DNA of 64,000 nt from Monomorium pharaonis (Eukaryota > Arthropoda > Insecta > Hymenoptera > Formicidae): NCBI RefSeq assembly GCF_013373865.1, contig NC_050476.1:12489001-12553000 (forward strand), in the 5' to 3' direction. Each line of letters starts with the position of its first letter. The stretch's first letter is position 1. This document shows positions 55,769-64,000 of the stretch, piece after piece. The position numbers and the translations under genes were made by a program. The notes below the pieces were generated by a model, which was not told where the DNA came from, ran no database searches, and saw nothing but the letters and a program-made list of their open reading frames with translations.

Positions 55769-56501
55769 TGTCCCTTACGGAAAAGACACTCTAATTTTGA
55801 GAGTTTACACTCAAAATTGAACGTTAATACTCAATTTTGGGAGTTTATTCCCAAATTTAGGTGTATACGCTCAAATCTTGAGTATTTACACTAAAGATTG
55901 AGTGTTTATACTCGAACATTAAGTGTGTACACCCAATGATTGAGTGTTCATACCAAAGTTTGGATTTAAATATTGAATATTTGAAAGTATACTCTCAACA
56001 TTTGGATATGACACTCAATAAATGAGTGTATACTTCCAACATAAAGTGTGAACACTGAAACGTTGGAGATGTACATTCAACATCTATCGATTGAAGGTAT
56101 ACACTTAATATTGAGTGTGCACTCTCAAACATTGGAATAGAAAATGTTAAATCAAAACAAAAGCAAGAAAAGCAAGTTCAACCGAAACATTCAACTATAG
56201 AGTGTTCAGCTGGCTTTGAGTATTAATTTGAGTATTACTTTCTACTTGGATGTTTGCCATTTAATTGAGTGTTAATTTCAGTGTTATTCTTAAATTTAGG
56301 ATTAACATTGAAATTAACACTCAATTAGATGGCAAACATTCAAATTGAGAGTAATAATACTCTAATTAAAAGTAAATTAAAGAGCAAACACTCAAGTTGA
56401 GTGTTTACATTGAATTGAATGTTTACCCCTTGTCCCAAATTATGCTCAAATTGAGTATTTTTTAAAGTGCTATTTTTAGTGTTTTTTCCGTAAGGGGTCA
56501 C
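55769..56501. mobile_element. Foldback element with about 21-bp-unit arms
   Basis: Terminal inverted repeats CCCTTACGGAAAAGACACT and AGTGTTTTTTCCGTAAGGG bound an AT-rich insert made of degenerate units of 20-21 bp, for example ACTCAATTTTGGGAGTTTAT. The units are near-palindromic (ACTC...GAGT). Towards the right end the arm repeats in inverted form around GAGTGTTAATTTCAGTG. It is inserted in the CACTA-like transposase between DAPFV and a downstream frame. No coding gene was seen. Its plan resembles that of the 15-bp family, with different sequence. Confidence 0.75.
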
Positions 56502-56782
56502 CTCAAATAATAGGTGCATTTTTCTTGATTTAGATATGCCTGCGCGTATTAATGAAGATTTTATAAAATAGCGAGATGTCAACTTTTGTCGTCGAAATAC
56601 TCCATTTGTAAATATTCAAGGTTTGAAATTTGTTCATTTCATTTTAGATTATATGCATCTTGAATGCCTTTTGGTGTAATGAGATCAATGATATTGAATA
56701 TTTGGTATAAAGGAGACATTCCCCATAGACTTTCAGTTGCACAACGTAAAAGGCTGTCTCGCCATTTAGTTGATCTCCAATG

Positions 56783-57206
56783 AGTAGTATAGGGGAAGCC
56801 ATGGGGCGTCAAAACAAACCCCCACTCCTCGCCCTTACAGCGGGGGGTGTCTGCCCTTCTTCCCCCCCTGTCTGGGGCAGCCATGGTGCATCAAAACAAA
56901 CCCGAACTTTTTTCTCGGCCTGATGTCAAACCTAACCCCACTCTTCTTCCGAGTGGTGTCAAACCTAACCCCCTTCTCCCGTCTGGGGCCTGGTGGGGAA
57001 GACTAGACGCTGTGACGTCACGAGTTTGAACGACGCGTTTTGATTGGCACCCCATGGCTGCCTCGAGCCTTGAATGGGTAGCCTGAGTTTGTGTCGTCAC
57101 GATTTTGAACGGAAGGTTATGATTGGATACCCCATGGCTGCCCCGAGTCTTGATTGGCACTCCATGGCTGCCCCAAGCCTTGATTGGCTGCTCTGAGTAT
57201 ACTACT
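56783..57206. promoter_or_regulatory. GC-rich insert with CRE and repeated ATTGG boxes
   Basis: The insert is bounded by AGTAGTATA and its inverse TATACTACT. It holds a perfect cAMP-response-type palindrome TGACGTCA at 57013-57020 and four GATTGG (inverted CCAAT) boxes near 57042, 57121, 57152 and 57182. Three to four repeats of CCATGGCTGCCYCRAG lie between them. Left of this, two copies of GTCAAACCTAACCCC occur. The density of enhancer-like motifs suggests a regulatory region, either of a mobile element or of a nearby gene; a chance CpG-rich repeat is possible. No coding frame is supported. Confidence 0.4.
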
Positions 57207-57379
57207 GGATTTTTAAATTTCGAGACTAGCGGTCCCTCGGAAAAATGTCAGAAGTGACAAATGATGGAAGTCAGATCTTAGATCCGGGAGTCTTGCTCGG
57301 CTTATGTTTCGGACAGGTGTATGTTTTGTAACAGGTTAACAGACTTACAGAACAAAGGTGCTTTTGTAAGATAGAGAAA

Positions 57380-57890
57380 TCTTTCGCTATTATGTAGTGA
57401 TACTTAAGGAACAAACAAGTGAGAGTGATTTTTATGAATTATAAAAATCAAACACTTTTTATTATGAAAGCTGAACAAAGAAATATAAGAAAGTTTAACT
57501 TTTGTAAAAGAATTCTTTTTGCTATTATGTAGAGATACTTTAGGCACAAACAGGAGCTTGTATATTTCGAGTCTTAAAAAAATCAAAAACTATGTATTGT
57601 AAAGGAAGTAAAAGAAATATATTAGGATTAACTTTTGAAAGAAAATTCTTTTACTATTATGCAGAGATACTTTAGGCATAAACAGGAACTTGTACATTTC
57701 CTGTCTTAAAAAATCAAAAACTATGTATCATGAAAAGAGAAAAAGAAATATGACGGGATTAACTTTTGAAAAGAAAATTCTTTTGCTATTATGTAGAGAT
57801 ATTTTAGACACAAACAGGAACTTGTATGTTTAGAGTTTTATAAAAATCAAAACTATGCATTATGGAAGGGACTAAAAGAAATATGCTGCG
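57380..57890. repeat. About 132-bp tandem repeat, four copies
   Basis: The phrase GCTATTATGTAGAGATA recurs near 57386, 57521, 57651 and 57785. Other shared phrases are GGCACAAACAGGA, AAAAATCAAAAACTATG and TTAACTTTTGAAAGAAAATT. It is non-coding and lies just downstream of the minus-strand gene at 58804-57998. Confidence 0.8.
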
Positions 57891-57997
57891 TTACGAGTAA
57901 AAAATAGTTTTATTTTAATACGCAAACTTTTCGTACAAAAAAATACATTAAGTCTGACGAAAATTATACAAAAATTATGCTCTACGTTTTGACAAAA

Positions 57998-58804
57998 TTA
58001 TATATTGGTAATTTCGTTACAACGCAGTGTAATCAGTTCCAAAAATATTATATTAAAATATACGTCGAGGAAAGTTAAATCGTTTATTTGAGTACGTACA
58101 TTGCGTTCAATATCCTCCTGATTACCTTTTATTGTTAATTTTATAATTTCGCAATCTACATAACTTAGTGGTAGTTTAAGTTCAATTTCTTGAATTAAGC
58201 GTTGCGCACACACATTGACGCTTTCGCTTAACAATTTTAAATGTTCTAAATGTGCGTCGACACATTTGATCACATTCAGCAATCCCTGAAACGTAGTTTT
58301 CTGCATCACTATTGCAACGGAGTAGTGTCTCCGTTTCTTCGTTACTGGTAAAGAATCTGCAGCATCTTCAACGGTTTCCTCCGAAGAGCGTTCTTCTTCA
58401 GTTTCTTTATACGATATTAGAATGGATCTTGATCCATAGGCCGAGGTGAAGCTGATGTTGATGTTTTTTATACCGACAGGATTCGGCTTTAATTTGCCAT
58501 CACCGCGCAAGTACTCACTCATGAGATCCGTATGATCTTGAAATTGCAGCCAGGAGTCGACGTCGAAATTAATACCGTCGGCGTTGTTACCGCTTAATTT
58601 TATTAATGGAACGAAGACTCTCTCCTTCGTTGATTGTAATCCGACTTGTATTCTCTTCGTATGCGAGTTATTAAGGCCATACGAAGTGGTAAGCAGCATA
58701 TGAAGCCTATCGTTTCTTCCTTCGACGAAGTTGCGCGTTCCGAGATGATCGAGAATCGCCTGGTTCGAGGGGTTATAATTAACACTTTGTTGCTGGTTGG
58801 CCAT
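57998..58804 (-). CDS. Unknown single-exon protein, 268 aa
   Basis: I do not recognise this protein. The ATG at 58804 sits in a GAACAATGG context, and the frame continues without interruption to a stop at 57998; an in-frame upstream start is less likely because it lacks such context. The protein begins MANQQQSVNYNPSNQAILDH. A first half (to about residue 140) has RIQVGLQSTKERVFVPLIKL and NISFTSAYGSRSILISYKE, which looks like beta-rich globular sequence. An acidic patch (EETEEERSSEETVEDA-like) and a basic KKRR (possible nuclear signal) follow. The second half, with VAIVMQKTTFQGLLNVIKCV and LLSESVNVCAQRLIQEIELK, is probably helical. There are no signal peptide or membrane segments. It is divergent from the gene at 60071, 1.27 kb away. 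A domesticated mobile-element or viral gene is possible but unproven. Confidence 0.7.
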   Translation of the reverse strand: MANQQQSVNYNPSNQAILDHLGTRNFVEGRNDRLHMLLTTSYGLNNSHTKRIQVGLQSTKERVFVPLIKLSGNNADGINFDVDSWLQFQDHTDLMSEYLRGDGKLKPNPVGIKNINISFTSAYGSRSILISYKETEEERSSEETVEDAADSLPVTKKRRHYSVAIVMQKTTFQGLLNVIKCVDAHLEHLKLLSESVNVCAQRLIQEIELKLPLSYVDCEIIKLTIKGNQEDIERNVRTQINDLTFLDVYFNIIFLELITLRCNEITNI

Positions 58805-59628
58805 TGTTCTTTCTGCTTCAGTGTTGTATAAAGACACAGAAATGAATCCAGTAAGTGAAATAAAGCACGTAACTCTCACACTCGCAATTCAAAAGTTCGA
58901 GAGGGTTGAGGAAAACTTTGTTCGCGAGGTTAACGCTTCGAAGGAAGAATATCAAATGAATTCGCGTTTACATCACGGGAAATGCCCTCACCTCTGTTTG
59001 TGACGTAATAAAAGTTGCGCACGCAAATGAGACAGTGGTGGGAAAACGTAAATAAATTTTTTATAAACTAAAATTTTATTTAAATTTTTTAATTTTAAAT
59101 AATTACACTACGATAGCTACACAAAAATTCAAATCACAAAGATTGAATGTAAAATTTATAAAAATTAAGTAATATTTATAAAACATTTTAAAATAAAAAT
59201 TTATGTAAAAGTAACGAGTAAAAATTTGAATTCGGAATGTGAAGTAACCGTTAGAGACGAGACAAGATCGAACTTGCACGAACATGTATTCTTTCTTCTC
59301 GAATCTAATTGTTTGCTGTTGGTTGTAGAATAATAAAAAAATGAGAATGCGATTCTTCATCGACTTAACTAAAATTTATAAAAATCTAAATATAAAATTT
59401 AAGAAAAATTAATTAACATCAATTAAAGCACACTTGGTTAAAAATTTAAGTAAAAAGTAAAAAAATTTAGAAGGCGAATTACATACTACAGATAACTAGT
59501 TTGTGTATGATTTTATCTTTTAGCTAAATAAATTCTGAAAAATTATAGAAAATATATTACACATTTAGTTTTATTTTAAAAATATATATATATGTTATAC
59601 TATGGAAATAACTAATTTTTGCGCGAAT
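58805..59628. other. Intergenic region between divergent genes
   Basis: The first 200 bp, upstream of the minus-strand gene, is GC-richer and contains TTTATACAACACTG on the minus strand (possible TATA and start region near 58830). The rest is AT-rich with no gene. Confidence 0.45.
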
Positions 59629-59960
59629 TCTTTTTTATGAGAAAAATAACGAATTTTTCAAGAAGATTCAGGCATACGAAGAAAAGTGGGAAACTAGTTT
59701 ACCAATAAGGTAAGTAGAAAATCACGCCCACTATTCCCAATATTTTCAGCGTAAGATGGGATTATTGGGTGTAAATTTCGTGTTCCATGAGAATTCTCTT
59801 TCATGAGAAAAAATAATGAATTTTTCGAAAAAGATACAGGCACACGAAGAAAAGTGGGAAATTAGTTTACCAATAGGGTAAGTAGAAAATCACGCCCACT
59901 ATTCCTAATATTTTCTGTCTAAGATGGGCTTACAGGGTATAAATTTCGTGTTCTAACGCG
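59629..59960 (+). promoter_or_regulatory. Tandemly duplicated promoter module, 168-bp period
   Basis: Two copies about 168 bp apart share GAGAAAAATAAYGAATTTTT, ACGAAGAAAAGTGGGAAAYT, TAAGTAGAAAATCACGCCCA and TAAATTTCGTGTTC. The downstream copy has TATAAA at 59938-59943 about 25 bp before TTCTAACGCG, and the plus-strand gene's ATG lies 128 bp further on. In the upstream copy the TATA position reads TGTAAA. The downstream copy is therefore the likely active core promoter, with the upstream one as a decayed or auxiliary copy. Confidence 0.6.
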
Positions 59961-60070
59961 TACAAGTGTTAGTTCTTGTACTTTCGAGTGAGCTGACTTA
60001 TTCTTTAAGTCACTTGTACGAGTTTGTTGAGTGTGTGCGAGAAAAAATAGTTTGAGTGACCAAGTCGAAA

Positions 60071-62687
60071 ATGGAACCGCGCGCGATAATAGCGAGATTT
60101 TTTATAATCGTATGTAATCAGAGCAAAAATATTAAAAAGCGCGATTATTTTAAGAATTTGTCTCGCGACGATGAGATTAATTATTTATTATTCGAGCGTT
60201 TCGCGGAAAAGGAATGTTCCAGCACGATGCTGTGCTTGTTGTGCAAAATGGGATATTTCGAGGGAAACGTTCGGCTAGTAGACGTTATATCTCGTATCGT
60301 CGAAGCGCGTTACGCGGATGAACGATATTATGAAAACGACGCGAGTGGGTGCATCGCACAATTCTTACGACGTCGAGACGGGGTGCCGGAAAATGAGAAT
60401 AGAGGAGTGTCAGGTAAGAAAAAATATAAAATATCTAATAAAGTTGTCAAGAAAAAGTTAGTATTTTATATTTTAATTACGAGTATTTTTGTAGGTGAGA
60501 GACCGGTAGCACTAGTGAACCCTTTTCGTACGCAGTACGGCCGACTAAGCTTGAGGCGTCGGCGCGAGGCAGAGGTGGCTGAGGAGGCTGTACCTGCACG
60601 TAAGTTGGAAATAAAATTAATTTCTTAAAAATTTAGTTAGAAGTTTAGTACATATTAAAAGTTTTAATTTTTAGGGAAACGTCGAATCGGAGAAGCTCCT
60701 GTTGCTATTGTAGCACCAGCAGTAGCAGCAGCAGCACTACCACCACCACCTCCATCACCATCACCACCACCTCGCGTCATTCCCGTTGTGAATTTAGTGT
60801 CTCGTAATTATTAATTTTTAAATACAAGATATTACTCGAAAGTTAATTACACAGGCACACAAAAAAAAAAGTGGTTGGTCCGGCGGACTAGACTAGTCAA
60901 TCCTTATGTATTTTGACCCGCTGAATCCAAATCTAAGGTCAGAATTGCAAAGTTAGCTCGCATTTTCTAACCTCAAAAAAAATTTTTTTTTAAATATTGG
61001 TCTGGTGGGCCAGACTAGTCAATCCTTATGTATTTTGACCCGCTAAATCCGAATCCAAGGTCAGAATTGCAAAGTTAGCTCGCATTTCTTAACCTAAAAA
61101 AAAAAAAATTTTTTTAAATGTTGGTCCGGCAAACCAGACTAGTTTATTCTTATGTATTTTGACCCGCTGAATCCAAATCCAAGATCAGAATTGCTGAATT
61201 GGCTCATTTTTTCCTAACCTCAAAAAAAAATTTTTTTTTAATGTTGGTCCGGCGGACCAGTCTATCCTTATGTATTTTGACCCGCTGAATTCAAATCCAA
61301 GGTCAGAATTGCTGAATTAGCTCATTTTTTCCTAATCTCAAAAAAAATTTTTTTTAGGTTAGGAAATGCGAGCTAACTTTGCAATTCTGACCTTGGATTC
61401 GGATTCAGCAGGTCAAAATACATAAGAATTGACTAGTCTGGCCCACCGGACCAATATTAAAAAAAAAAATTTTTTTGAGGTTAGAAAATGCGAGCTAATT
61501 TTGCAATTCTGATCTTAGATTCGGATTCAGCGGATCGAAATACATAAAGATTGACTAGTCTAGTCCGCCGAACCAACCACTTTTTTTTTGTGTGCCTGTG
61601 TAATTAAAAAAGAATTTTTTTGTGGTTTGAAAATGCGAGCTAACTTTGCAATTCTGACCTTAGATTCGGATTCAGCGGGTCGAAATACATAAGGATTGAC
61701 TAGTCTAGTTCGCCGGACCAACCACTTTTTTTTTTGTGTGCCTGTGTTATTATTGGCATACTGTTTAATAATAAATTTATGATTTTAGATGACGACACGC
61801 AGAACGGGTCCGATGTTGTGCCGAGCTCGTTCGATTCAGCGGCGTTATTTACACCGGGTAAGTATTTTTTAATTTTCTATTTAATTCAGATTAATTCGTA
61901 AAAATAATAATAATAATAAAATAATGTTATTTTTCAGTACGCCAAGAAGAAAGAGAAAACGGTTGGATAGAAGAGGATACGATGGATAGAGTGTTAGCAG
62001 AGTGGGAAGAAGGGGAGATAGAAAGAAATTTTGAAGAAAGAGAAAACGGCTGGATGGAAGAGGATTCGATGGATAGAGCGTTAGCAGAGTGGGAGGAAGG
62101 GGTACTGGAAAGAAATTTTGAAGAGAGAAATAATGAACGGGAGATGGAAGAAGAAGAAGAAGTGGAAGATGAAGATGGCGAAGAGGATGAAGAGGAGGAG
62201 GAGGAGGAGGAGGAACAGCAGGAGGAAAAGGAGGAAGAAGATAACGAGGATGATGACGAGAAGTCGGAGGAAGAGGAGGAGGAGCATGTAGATGAGGAGT
62301 CAGAGGAGGAGGAGGAAAATGAAGAGTCGGAGGAAGAAGAAAACGAAGAAGAGGAAGAGAGAGAAGAAGAGAGTAATGCGGAAAGAAATGAAGAGATGGG
62401 GGAGGAGGAGATAGTGTTACCAAGCACACTTGACTCGGAGGCGTTATTTTCGCAGAGTAAGTATTTATAATGAGATTTTTCACAATTCGTTACATTTCAG
62501 GTAAAAATAATATGCTATTTGTTAGTAGGAGTAATCGAGACTATGAACGTTTCCTCCATTGAAGAAGAAAGCGAACATGGAGGGGAGGAAGAGAAAGAAA
62601 GTGCAATAGAAGAGGATGAAGGAACGCAAGAGAGAGAGGAGGAGGAAGAAGAGGAGGAGAGAGGAGACGCCACTGTAACGCCTTCAG
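60071..62687 (+). CDS. Unknown multi-exon acidic repeat protein, all introns phase 1
   Basis: I do not recognise this gene. Proposed exons are 60071-60413, 60495-60599, 60675-60803, 61789-61857, 61938-62456 and 62526-62687, each with GT donors (mostly GTAAG) and AG acceptors. Every intron is phase 1 and every exon after the first is a multiple of three. Exon 1 encodes a compact basic, cysteine-containing domain (MEPRAIIARFFIIVCNQSKN, LCLLCKMGYFEGNVRLVDVI, CIAQFLRRRDG). Exon 3 has an Ala/Pro-rich run. Exon 5 has two 29-residue repeats (ERENGWIEEDTMDRVLAEWE and ERENGWMEEDSMDRALAEWE) followed by a very long Glu/Asp tract. Exons 4 and 5 both end in a DSxALF motif. The protein exceeds 442 residues and continues beyond 62687. 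If exon 3 is not spliced at 60803 it ends at a TAA after VVNLVSRNY, giving a shorter isoform. Acidic tracts suggest a nuclear or chromatin role, but this is only inference. Confidence 0.6.
60849..61747. mobile_element. Foldback element with multiple 130-bp units, in an intron
   Basis: The ends ACACAGGCACAC and GTGTGCCTGTGT are inverted repeats. Inside, about four forward units (GGTCCGGCGGAC, CAATCCTTATGTATTTTGAC, CCGCTGAATCCAAATC, AAGTTAGCTCGCATTT) are followed by about three inverted units. A single-unit relative is at 43851-44001. It lies wholly between exons 3 and 4 of the acidic repeat gene. It is non-coding. Confidence 0.8.
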
Positions 62688-64000
62688 GTAATATAACAAT
62701 ATAATATATTATTTTAAAAGAGATTCGAAGATGGCGTGGTTAAGAGTAGAGATGGCACAGAGAGCTCCGGAGTGAATAGTGTTGTGAGGGTGTAATGTAA
62801 GAGAGAGGAGAGAAGTGGAAAATCGGGAAGAGAAGATCGGGAAATAAACGGGTAATTGGAGGGAAGTGAAAGGAAGATGGAGGTGAGAAGATATTAGGAT
62901 GGAGAAGTCGGGGAAAGCATCGGAGTAGCGAGAGAAGAAAGCGGGGAAGATGGAGGCAGGAACGAGAAGAAGAGGTCAGAGAGAGGGCGCTGGAGAGATG
63001 CGACGTAGAGGAGAGTTTCGATGGAGAGGAGAAGGGGAAGGACGGAGGGCAGATGGCGGTGCGCGCGGAGATGCGGTGGCGTGAGCGCGAAGAGAGAAGA
63101 GGAACGTCATCTGGTGGAAAGAAGGGAATGGCAAAATGGGGACAGAGTTAAGTTGGCAAGAGTGCTAGGGCAGGATGGTAGCGTGTTTGGGAACGCGGAT
63201 TTCCGCACACGTGGTCCATCTATGGCACATGTCGACAGTGTGATTTCGACACAGGAGGAGAAAGAACATTACAGTAAGAAGATAAAGAGAAAGTGCGTAG
63301 GGAGAGAAAGTGCCGGATTCAGAGGAAAGAAATTGTGGGGAGAAGAGAGAAGCGAGGGAGGAAGAGAGGATGGAAGAGCTAGGAAGAGAGTTGAGGAAAT
63401 TGAGGTGGGAAATGACAAGGCGACTGAGGGAAGTCGGAGAGAGACTAAGAGGCTTGGAAGAGAGGTTAGAGGCGCTGGAAGGAGAAGGTCTGAGAAGGGA
63501 AGAAGAGGTAGCAGGTGAGAGGGAGGAGTTGAGGAGTATGCGGGAAGCGAGAGGAAGAGGCAGTGGAAAAGAGGAAGCGCAAAGGGACAGCGACGAAGAA
63601 GGAGAGAGGGAGAAGAAGAGGATCGGACAGGACGACAGGAGAGAGGGAAGAAGAGGGAAAAAGGAACAGTTGGATGGAGAGAAGAGGGAGGAGAGGATGG
63701 GGGAAGGCGAGAACGAGAGGAGAAGAGAAGAGAGGGAAGAGGAGGGGAGGGGGCGGAAGGACAGGGACGAGGAGAGCTGGTGGCAGGAGTCGAGAAGAGA
63801 AGAAGAGAAGGAGAGGCGAGGGGGCGAGGAGAGAGGCGAGGAGGAAGGAAGCAGCCAAGAGGGGAGGAAAGTGAAGGAGGGACAGGCAGGAGGAGCCGGC
63901 AGGGAGGAGAGGAAGAGCGCAGAGAGAGCGGAGGAGGAAGAGGGGGAGAGAAATGGGAACGGTGATGGTAAAGGGGGGAGGGGGATAGAGGCATGGAAAA
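62688..64000 (+). other. Purine-rich region with an open coiled-coil frame running off the window
   Basis: The plus strand is strongly enriched for G and A. A frame opens by 63301, with an ATG at 63370, and stays open to the window end (at least 210 codons from the ATG). It reads MEELGRELRKLRWEMTRRLR, LRGLEERLEALEGEGLRREE and then long Lys/Arg/Glu/Gly runs, a charged coiled coil. Two readings are possible. It may be ORF1 of another LINE, with 62700-63300 as its purine-rich 5' UTR, as in the LINE at 46855. Or it may be the next exon of the acidic gene, since an ATTCAG acceptor at 63317-63322 would enter this frame in phase 1. The LINE reading seems somewhat likelier. Confidence 0.45.

Larger units (their letters stand above)
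54804..56780 (+). pseudogene. CACTA-like transposase relic, amino-terminal and central parts
   Basis: The frame at 54804-55331 begins with an acidic leader (MSDSHHQFQDSDEHVEHNES) and reaches LLFLRSWALKHNTTHRETSD and ISARALLKTQVK, the amino-terminal signature of this transposase family. After a local inversion, 55507-55767 gives IYYGKDKPQNLNLYFEDFIR, DGVYLMMHRLRV and DAPFV. A foldback insertion at 55769-56501 follows, then the frame resumes with LDYMHLECL and, one frame over, GVMRSMILNIWYKGDIPHRL. It stops at a second insertion at 56783. At least three disruptions make it inactive. Confidence 0.65.

Noticed and set aside
61881..62483. Ser- or Pro-rich minus-strand frames opposite the acidic exon
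   Set aside because: They are complements of the Glu/Asp codon tract; the plus-strand exon has matching splice sites and phases.
63269..63994. 241-codon Pro/Ser/Leu frame on the minus strand
   Set aside because: It is the complement of a purine-only plus strand. Lack of stops is a composition effect; the plus-strand frame has a more credible coiled coil.

Overview
The window looks like a piece of an insect nuclear genome, most likely hymenopteran and perhaps an ant. It is AT-rich, its exons are short and bounded by GT-AG sites, and it is crowded with animal-type transposons: Tc1/mariner, DIRS-like, Penelope-like, Helitron, Ty3/Gypsy, an APE-type LINE, an R1-like tail, a CACTA-like transposase and many foldback elements. 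No bacterial gene structure, rRNA, CRISPR array or intact tRNA was seen. The species call is inference; the eukaryotic call is firm.

Host-like genes are few. On the minus strand, a secreted phospholipase A2 gene has exons at 11651-11487 and 1908-1799. They are separated by a 9.6 kb intron full of mobile DNA, and a third exon at 27928-27703 may belong to the same gene. At the right end lies a divergent pair of genes I do not recognise: a single-exon minus-strand gene (58804-57998, 268 aa) and a plus-strand gene with at least six exons (60071-62687). The second encodes an acidic repeat protein; every intron is phase 1, and a tandemly duplicated promoter module precedes it.

Layout: 0-20 kb holds the phospholipase exons, three bounded LTR-type insertions with 4-bp target duplications (759, 1912 and 2005 bp) plus a fourth terminus, foldback elements, a Tc1/mariner relic and a decayed Gypsy element with LTR, primer site and gag. 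20-33 kb holds a Penelope-like palindrome, a mariner inside a larger inverted-repeat element, a DIRS-like element with inverted ends, and a broken multi-copy gene-like relic. 33-46 kb is MITEs, microsatellites, two Helitron 3' ends, duplicated and inverted segments and a 101-bp satellite. 46.86-51.54 kb is a complete-looking LINE with a perfect 15-bp target duplication. 51.7-57.9 kb holds head-to-head repeats, transposase relics and nested insertions. 58-64 kb holds the divergent gene pair and a purine-rich, LINE-like or exon-like reading frame that runs off the window.

The most novel-looking signal is a family of foldback elements whose arms are degenerate 15-bp tandem units around a simple-repeat core and a GC-rich hairpin (about 2.65, 29.9 and 37.7 kb). 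An analogous element with about 21-bp units sits at 55.8 kb. The unknown phase-1 gene pair is the second candidate.
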